64,000 nt of DNA from Erythroxylum novogranatense (taxonomy: Eukaryota; Streptophyta; Magnoliopsida; Malpighiales; Erythroxylaceae). The translations under genes were made by a program, and so were the position numbers. This document shows positions 57,355 to 64,000 of the stretch, one piece after another. Where the stretch lies: positions 22,971,300 to 23,035,299 of the forward strand of contig CM057231.1 in NCBI GenBank assembly GCA_029891385.1, read 5' to 3'. Each line of letters opens with the position of its first letter. The stretch's first letter is position 1. The notes beneath the pieces were generated by a model, which saw only the letters and a program-made list of their open reading frames with translations, did not search any database and had not been told where the DNA came from.

Positions 57355-57964
57355 AACAATATTGGACCCCGTCTCCGAGGCCCAACATTCGGACCCATAC
57401 AAGCATGGAAGACCCAAAATCGAACACAACTGACCACAAGAAGAGGAACTTTTAATAGAAAATTTGGGATTTACTTCTTAATAAAATTTTTCCTCATGAT
57501 CTCACGATTCTAACGCCACTGAAATCGTTCAATTCGGATTAGCAACGAAAAAGTTATGGAAAAAATACTATCTTAAAGAAAATAGTGAAAACAGTCCCTC
57601 TACCCAATTCATGTCAAAATTTGAAAACTTTAGAGGCTAAATTACTGATCAGTTCCTTCATAAAACTTGTAGGTTTATGTCTCTATCTTAATTTAAAACA
57701 AGAATCGTCTCAATCCGAGCCCTATAGCTCCAGATATTTAAAAATTAGTGAAGTATACTCAGACTTGATCAGCCGACCTCCACACTTTGTTTCAAACCAC
57801 ATTTTTAAATTTAAAATCAATACTGATAAATCAGGTGTAAAAAGATAGAAAATTTTCTTAGGAATCCATCGCTTCAAAAATGGGGTCAATCGGAGGTCTG
57901 TGTAAAAAGTTATGGCCAAAAGAAGGGAGAGGGGTCGGTCGGCCAAAACTGACCCACAAAGGCG

Positions 57965-58110
57965 AGGACGCTCGGCATGGCCGAGCAGCTAGCGCTCGCC
58001 CGCATGGGCGAGCGACCAGCTCGTCGCTCGCCCGCATGGGTGAGCGGGCGAGCGATCGCCTCGCTCGGCATGCCGAGCGTCTAGGGCGCTCCCATGCCGA
58101 GCCGAGCGAC
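57965..58110. repeat. GC-rich palindrome cluster in G 5' LTR
   Basis: Several near-perfect palindromes in AT-rich surroundings: 57970-57986, 57993-58014, 58025-58046 and the perfect 18-mer CGCTCGGCATGCCGAGCG at 58062-58079. All share GCTCG...CGAGC arms around a CATG centre. An Arg-rich plus-strand frame across it is a by-product. Confidence 0.85.
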
Positions 58111-59080
58111 CTGCCCAGCGATCCGACCTACCAAATTTCTAACCTCAATAACTTTTGACTCCGAGCTCCAAATCAGACACGGTCGGAAGCATTGGAAAGC
58201 TAGAAGAAGAATCTACATTTTTCAAGAAGGATTTAAAGACAAGCTCGGCCACTAAGAGAAACAAATTTTTACACAAAGGCCGATCAACTAGCTCTCCCTA
58301 ACAGCATCAGAACTTACGACCTCCATAACTTTTGACCCAGAACTCCAAATTTAGCAAACTTAGTGTCTATGGAAAGGTTAAAGAATTTCCTACAACTTTC
58401 ATGAAGATCACCGACCTATATTCCAACTCAAAGAGGGTCAAAAGTGGACTCAAAGCTCTGCCTAACAATTAGCCATTTAGACAACACCTGCATTCAATTC
58501 TAACGACTCACACCTACCAATTCAACACATCATAAATAGCTCATAAAGCATTCTAGAAGAGTTCTACAGCTCGCCTACCACTCTCCTTGAATGTAAAAGA
58601 TCCCATACGACCTATATCAACCCAGAAATTTCAGAACTTCTACAGCTCACTTCAACAGCACATAACTCATATCAATTTTCCAGCAAGCTCTCCCAAAGTC
58701 AAAAACCCAGCAACAACTCAAAAATGAAAATACTCATATACATACTATTTCAAGGCCTTACACTGATCGAAAATCAACAATTTCACAAGATGGAGAGTAC
58801 TAGAGCTCTCATTCACATTCCAAATCATAACAAAGATTCATGCATAGCTTTAATTACATATTGGCATATTCATCAAGATCATGTACAAAATACAAAAGAT
58901 GAGATGCTCAATGATCAATATGCTTACAAAGCTATTCCAAAAGCTAGTTACTAACTTAATACAAAAGTATCTAGAATTCTTGGAGTTAAGACCGATGCCT
59001 TGCAAGGTTCCGAGTTCAACTTGAATTTGCACCTGAGGAGGGAGAATGGGGTGAGCAAACATGGCTCAATGGCTAACACA

Positions 59081-59416
59081 TTTATAGCCATCGAGTAATG
59101 AACCACACAACACATAAACAAGGATCCGAAGCACTAGCAATTTAGCATATGAAACACAAATAATCCAAAATCATCACATAAGGTAGAACATACGAATTTA
59201 TATCAATCAACCACATATTATGCATCATAAACACAATTAAAAGATGGAATGCACACAATTTGGCTTGAGGGTTCCATAAACACAACGAATAAACCGAAGT
59301 TTATCGTAAACACAACAGAAACCGAAGTTTACCTTAAACACATCGAGTCCATTTTCGGATCTCGTAGGCCACAAGCGGGCAGCCGGGAGAAGGCTAGGGG
59401 TGTCCACGTGCACGTG
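59081..59416 (-). promoter_or_regulatory. G-box pair and TATA box in G 5' LTR
   Basis: On minus, two adjacent CACGTG motifs (59416-59411 and 59410-59405) lie upstream of TATAAA (59086-59081). The TATA box is 48 bases before the CCTCCTCAG/GTGC boundary, as in the two solo LTRs. The same arrangement is present in the truncated left LTR, where the G-box region has decayed. Confidence 0.5.
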
Positions 59417-61720
59417 TCTATCGATATAGGTTCTCTCTTGCTCAATCACAACCAATTTATGCTCACATATTCAAACACAAAATAGCATTTTATGCTTCTT
59501 TCATTGTATCAAATCATCATAGTTTCGTTCTTTTCATTCAAATCAAGGGAAAATAAACTTTCAATATACTCACAATTAACAAAGATAGCACACATAGGGC
59601 ATTTGCCCATTACACAACAACTATAAAAATGTTACCCACCTATAAATCGGTATCCGAATTCAAGATTGCCCTTCCTCCTTGTCTTGAGTGGGGTTCTCTT
59701 GATTTCCTTCAATTAAATCACACTCTATTTAATAAATACATTTTAAAGGAAAGCATAGCATTTATAAAAATCTAGCACAATAAAAGTATACTTTAAGCCT
59801 AATCTACCCATAAGCCATTTAAGCTAGAATAACCATAACCTTAGCTTAGAAATCCCAAAAAATCCATAGATCTCACCTTCTCTTCTTTCTTTCTACAAAC
59901 CCTACACAAACCCTAACTTCCATTTCCTCCCATTTTCGAACCTATCATAAACAAAAATGAAACTTACCTTTAGCAAGAAGATTTCTTCCCTTTTTCTCCT
60001 TCTTTCTTCCTCCTACGGCTCTCCTTCCTCTTGGCCGAAGCTTCTTTTTTCTTCTCTCACGTTTTTTCTTCTTCTCTTCTTTTCCTTCTTTTCTTTCTCT
60101 ATGACACTTCCTCTTCTTCTTAACCACTTAACTCATTTATTAGCTTTCACTTAAAGCCTCCTCCCAAAACTACATAGTTTTGATATTGGGCTCTTCCTTA
60201 TCCTCTTACAAGTAACTATAATGGGCTCACCTCTAACTTACAAGCCCACTACACATCACCCATTAATTTCTAATCCTCCTTCTTCTTATCTTTCATTCCT
60301 AAAGCCCAACATAAAAATATCTATATAAACACATATTTAACTCAATTAAGGCAAGATAAAAAATAATTAACGAATAAATCCATAAATCAATAAATAAATA
60401 ATTAATTAATAAAAAAAAATTTCAGGCCCAACATATTCAGTCAATTGGAAGTGCTCAATAACACACAATCATATTCACTATCACATCTCATTCATGTTGT
60501 TATTAGACCTTAGTCCGGCATTCAACACTTAAGTCGAGAAAACACTTATTCCGTCAAATTCACAATCAGTGAGCACTTCAATATTTCAGTCATACATCAC
60601 AATTATCAGACCTCCTATTTGGAAACCAAGCACAACTAATCACATTCATATAGTCATTCAATAGTCAATCAATACAAAATTTCAAAACAAAACAAACAAT
60701 GAAATGAGACTATCTAGGTGTCCTCACAGTACACTCCAGATTAACATTTGCCTCCAAATTATGGAAACGCCTAAATATGGACATTTAACCTGCACATTAG
60801 AATTATGCATACACAGGATGCACAAAAATTAATAATTGCACAATTATAAGTATTCCTTTATTCACAATTGTGTATATGGAATATGTACAATGCATGCTTG
60901 ATGACAATCCCAGGTATATTATCAAATTCTCATTCACTTTTGATACCTACTGTTCATCTCCTTTGAATCACAACTACATTCATATGAACATATTCATTCC
61001 CATTATACTTATGCCTTTGGTATTTTAATATCAACAGTTCATTTACTAATGTAATTCTAACATTATATGATCTTACAAGATCCAAATTCTCATTTCTTCT
61101 CATTATATCTCCAAAATTCCAGACCTTCAGGTAAATTTTTTGTATGATCATTATGACAAGGAAAATCAAGTAATTTGATGACACTTTCTTCTAGAGAATT
61201 GTTCTCCTATATTTTAAGTTTCTAATGATACTAAGATCATTTAATTTGGTTCAGAAATCTGAAAGTTATTCCCCCAATATTTTTGGATTGTTCTCATTCT
61301 AAAATAGTACATCAGATTCAAATTCCATCCAGAAATTGAACATCTTAGAGTCCGAATTACAATTCCATTTCTTTATATGAATTGTAGCCATATGTCTCTA
61401 GTTTACTCAAAAAAAATATAATATCATTTATATAACTAAATAACATGTTATTTCTAAAATACCGAAGCATGTTCAGTAAAAATACTCCAGTTATCATTTT
61501 CCAAAACTCCACATTAATTCCGTCACAAATTCATCAATATATACCCTTATTTTGATTCAATATATACCAAAAACTATAAAAATATATTTAGGGATAGAAA
61601 AATGTGTCAATAAACTATTGGTTCAAGAATCACTTCATTTGGAGGTCGGATAAAAAAATTATAGCTGAAAGAATCAAACAAGATTTGGTCGTCAATCATA
61701 TCAAACTTGTCTCGGGACAA

Positions 61721-62480
61721 ATGGCATAACTTTCACTAGCGATGTTGGATTAAGATCATCTTATAACTATTTAAAATAAGACTTTGAGATATAAAACTTG
61801 GAAGAAGACCTTGAGGTCATATTTTATCATTTGAATGGTAAAAATGGACCAGACGATAGGATCATACAAAGCCAAAGGAAAAAAAGACAAATGGGAAAAA
61901 GCAGATGAATGCGAAAAATTGTCATAACGTTCCCTAAAAATATCAAATGTGTGTTTTATTTATATGGTTTGAAAGAAGTCTTCAAGATATACAACTTTCA
62001 TGAAGACCTCAAAGAAAGATTATATTTTATAAAGGATCAAAAATGAAACAGAAGATAGGTATAGACGAAACCAAAGGAAAAGGCAGACGAAAGAAAAAAG
62101 ATAAATGAATGGGGAAAATTCCTATAACTTTCTCTAAAGATATCATATTAGGATGTTATTTGTATGGTTTGAAAGAGGAATTCAATATCTACAACTTTTA
62201 TGAAGACCTCAAAGATAGATTCTATCTTTTGAAGGGTAAAAAATGGAACAAAAAATAGATATAGATGAAACCAAAGGAAAAAGCAGACGAATTGAAAAAG
62301 ACAGAGGAATGGGGAAAATTGCTATAACTTTACCTAAAGATATTGTATTAGAATGTTTTTTTAGATGGTTTGAAAGAAGACTTCAAGATATACAACTTTC
62401 ATGCAGACCTCAAAGATAGATTCTATCATTTGAAGGGTAAAAAATGGAGTAGAAGATAGGTATAGGTCAAACATAGAAAA
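61721..62480. repeat. 200-bp tandem repeat, about four copies, within H LTR
   Basis: Anchor motif CATAAC/TATAACTTT...CTAAA(A/G)ATAT recurs at about 61721, 61921, 62121 and 62321, a period of exactly 200. Each unit also contains ATGGTTTGAAAGA, CAACTTT(C/T)ATG and GACCTCAAAGA segments and an AAGACAAAT/AAAGCAGACGA segment. A diverged related piece follows near 62664. Confidence 0.85.
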
Positions 62481-62504
62481 AACAGAAGACAGAAGATAGC
62501 AAAA

Positions 62505-62640
62505 GATAGATGGCACACCACCACAAACGAAATGTCATCATAGACAACATGTAAGCAAAACACAGATGACACGTAAGCAAAACATAGACGACACGTAAGC
62601 AAAACACAGATGACACTTCATCATAGAAGAAGCAAAATGC
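62505..62640. repeat. Short tandem repeat (GACACGTAAGCAAAACAYAGA) in H LTR
   Basis: About four units of 23-24 bases with core ACACGTAAGCAAAACA, next to CAGAAGA-type repeats. It is the H counterpart of the minisatellites found in other LTRs here. Confidence 0.75.
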
Positions 62641-63694
62641 AGAAGATACATATTCACTTATAAGGATCATAACTTTCATTCTAGAAGTCTAAAAATTTCG
62701 TACTATATATTGTTGGAAAGCTAGAAGGATAAGCTACAATGTTTTAGAAGACAAATTTAACTAATTTTGCCTCAATTGAGTCCATATTGGCCCCCGAAGT
62801 TGGCATACGAATTTTACATTCATCCACCAATGTACTATACCCAGTTCTCAACTTCTCGACAAATTTTGAGATTCTTAAAGACAGAATTTAACTTTGATGT
62901 CTTCATAAGAAATGTAGCCATATGTTTCTAGTTTAATAAAAATTAAGAATCATCTCGTTTAGATAACCAGAAAAAAGGTTGTGGCTAAAATACTGAAGCA
63001 TATTCCGTGAACATTTTCCAAATCAACCACCCATTTGGTTTCACAATCTTAACACAACTTATACCAAGATCACCTTTTTACTTCATTTACTCCTTATTCT
63101 CAACTCCATTTCAAATCAATATCATCCAAAGAAAAGTATAGTCCATTATTAATCTTGAACACCAATAACCGAGTATACACATATGTACATATTCTCCATC
63201 AATTTACTACACAAATTTAACTTCATTTTTGCTTTCACTCTACAACTAACTTTCACCTTAATTCTTCCCATTTCAAAATCTCTTGTCCACCAAATCACCA
63301 AAGCAAAACATGAATTTATCCACATTTTCCACTCACTACTTTACTCTTGTCTATCATTTCTAATTCAAGAATTTTCATTCATTTATTCTTTACTCATGAC
63401 TAATCACCAAAATTTCTCATTTAATTATTCTAACTTCTAAGAAACGTTCGAGGTCCAACAATTCTCCCCCCTTAAAGAATTGCATCCCTGAAATTCTTGC
63501 CTGAATGATCAACAGATGGAGGTAACGTTGTCTTATGTTTTCCTCAGTCTCCTAGTAACTTCTTCACTTGAATAATTTCTTCCAAATGATTATAGTCAAA
63601 AGTCTCACTCAATCTTTCAATCACTCATTTAATCATTCACTTTCTTAAAGAGTTCCTTATTAGGTTTCAGATTACTCACACTTTTCCCACTTCC

Positions 63695-64000
63695 TGTCAC
63701 ACCCCAGTCCCGCAAGACCTGAACCCGACATCAATAGGTGATATCTGAGTCCATGCCTCGCGAGGGTGGCGTGCTAAAGCACTCAATCAATTAGAAATTG
63801 ATATAATTTTTTTAAAACACAACCACAATATGCGAAAATCAATACTCAATTTGGGCTTCATTCATAAATATTTTCAGATATCATTAAACTATCAACAAAA
63901 TTTTCAATAGCCATTTGGGCCCTTTCACAAATACAAAACACTTGAGTCATTTCGAAATGCAAATTTATGCAAAAGTTACAGAAAATACAATTTAATACAA
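63695..64000 (+). repeat. Start of another LTR-like repeat, cut by window end
   Basis: Begins TGTCACACCCCAGTCCCGCA inside the internal remnant of H. The first 75 bases resemble the left arm of the hairpin at 20990. The TGTCACACCCC start is typical of some plant gypsy LTRs, from memory. The second end is outside the window, so identity and orientation are provisional. Confidence 0.5.

Larger units (their letters stand above)
41036..60433 (-). mobile_element. G: Tekay-like Ty3/gypsy chromovirus, split by copia element D
   Basis: Read on minus: 5' LTR (60433 to 57361), PBS, gag, PR-RT, element D (55033-45359, plus strand), RNase H, integrase, chromodomain, polypurine tract and a truncated 3' LTR (43364 to 41036). 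D is flanked by the duplication GAAAA, and the protein continues across it (before: RRFVEGF; after: SLIAAPLSKLT). The chromodomain and gypsy domain order place it in the chromoviruses, most like Tekay/Del. The left LTR lacks its last roughly 700 bases, so the G target duplication cannot be checked. Confidence 0.92.
57361..60433 (-). repeat. G 5' LTR (about 3.07 kb)
   Basis: Minus start TGTTGGGCCTGAAA at 60433. The inner end reads GGTCCAATA, a slightly mutated form of the usual GGTCCAACA, so this edge is approximate. On minus it shows the landmarks shared with solo LTR1 and LTR2: a GA-rich segment ending AAAG/GTAAGT (59968/59967), AG/GAAATCAAG (59707/59706), ATAG/GTGGGTAA (59640/59639), TATA, and CCTCCTCAG/GTGC (59033/59032). 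Roughly 177-base units recur near 58325, 58148, 57901 and 57546. A GC-rich palindrome cluster lies at 57965-58110. Confidence 0.88.
60434..63694 (-). mobile_element. H: gypsy LTR and polyprotein tail, minus strand, fragment
   Basis: The right LTR edge is at 63460 (minus start TGTTGGACCTCG), preceded on minus by a GGGGGGAGAAT polypurine tract and an internal tail translating as ARISGMQFFKGG, the usual gypsy polyprotein end. The rest of the internal part (to 63694) is degenerate and is cut by the repeat starting at 63695. The left LTR edge is unclear; G abuts it at 60433 and may have inserted into it. Segments near 62880-63150 resemble solo LTR2 near 38760-39150. Confidence 0.65.

Noticed and set aside
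57880..58158. Arg/Ala-rich plus-strand frame
   Set aside because: Runs through the GC palindrome cluster of the G LTR; composition explains it.

Overview
The window reads as intergenic, heterochromatin-like DNA from a seed plant. I found no host gene that I can support. Nearly every coding trace is a broken LTR retrotransposon of the plant Ty1/copia or Ty3/gypsy (chromovirus) type. PBS sites of the TGGTATCAGAG initiator-Met-tRNA type, long AT-rich LTRs, CCHC Gag knuckles, copia pol order (PR-INT-RT-RH) and gypsy order (PR-RT-RH-INT-chromodomain) all point to a land plant. The species cannot be told from this sequence. All comparisons were made by eye; no alignment or database search was run.

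Layout. (1) 1-8620: element E1, a SIRE/Maximus-like copia element on + with a third ORF after pol; its 5' LTR is cut by the window edge. (2) 8621-15465: element B, an older copia element on -, interrupted in RT/RNase H by E1. (3) 15466-17310: unassigned. (4) 17311-20300: gypsy solo LTR1, with target duplication AAAAC. (5) 20301-21508: remnants, including a 131-bp hairpin. (6) 21514-30826: element E2, a second and younger copy of the E1 family, with target duplication AATTG. (7) 31233-37851: element C, same family as B but on +, with target duplication CAAAC; its leader and gag are replaced by unrelated DNA. (8) 38199-40650: gypsy solo LTR2. (9) 41036-60433: element G, a Tekay-like chromovirus on -, split by element D (copia, + strand, 45359-55033) with target duplication GAAAA. 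(10) 60434-63694: element H, LTR and tail of another gypsy element on -, carrying a 200-bp tandem repeat. (11) 63695-64000: start of another LTR-like repeat.

Nesting gives an order of events: E1 is younger than B, and D is younger than G. All elements carry stops, frameshifts or deletions, so none looks autonomous. Some of the damage in E2 and D may be sequencing error, because differences cluster at CAG/CTG trinucleotides.

The most interesting signals are non-coding. Three diverged gypsy LTRs share the same splice-site-like and promoter-like landmarks at matching spacings. Element D's LTR has gained a 114-bp end made of AAGTCGACTT palindromes, and related motifs recur in its leader. Related LTRs carry different minisatellites at about the same position. 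The SIRE-like third ORF is present in both E copies.
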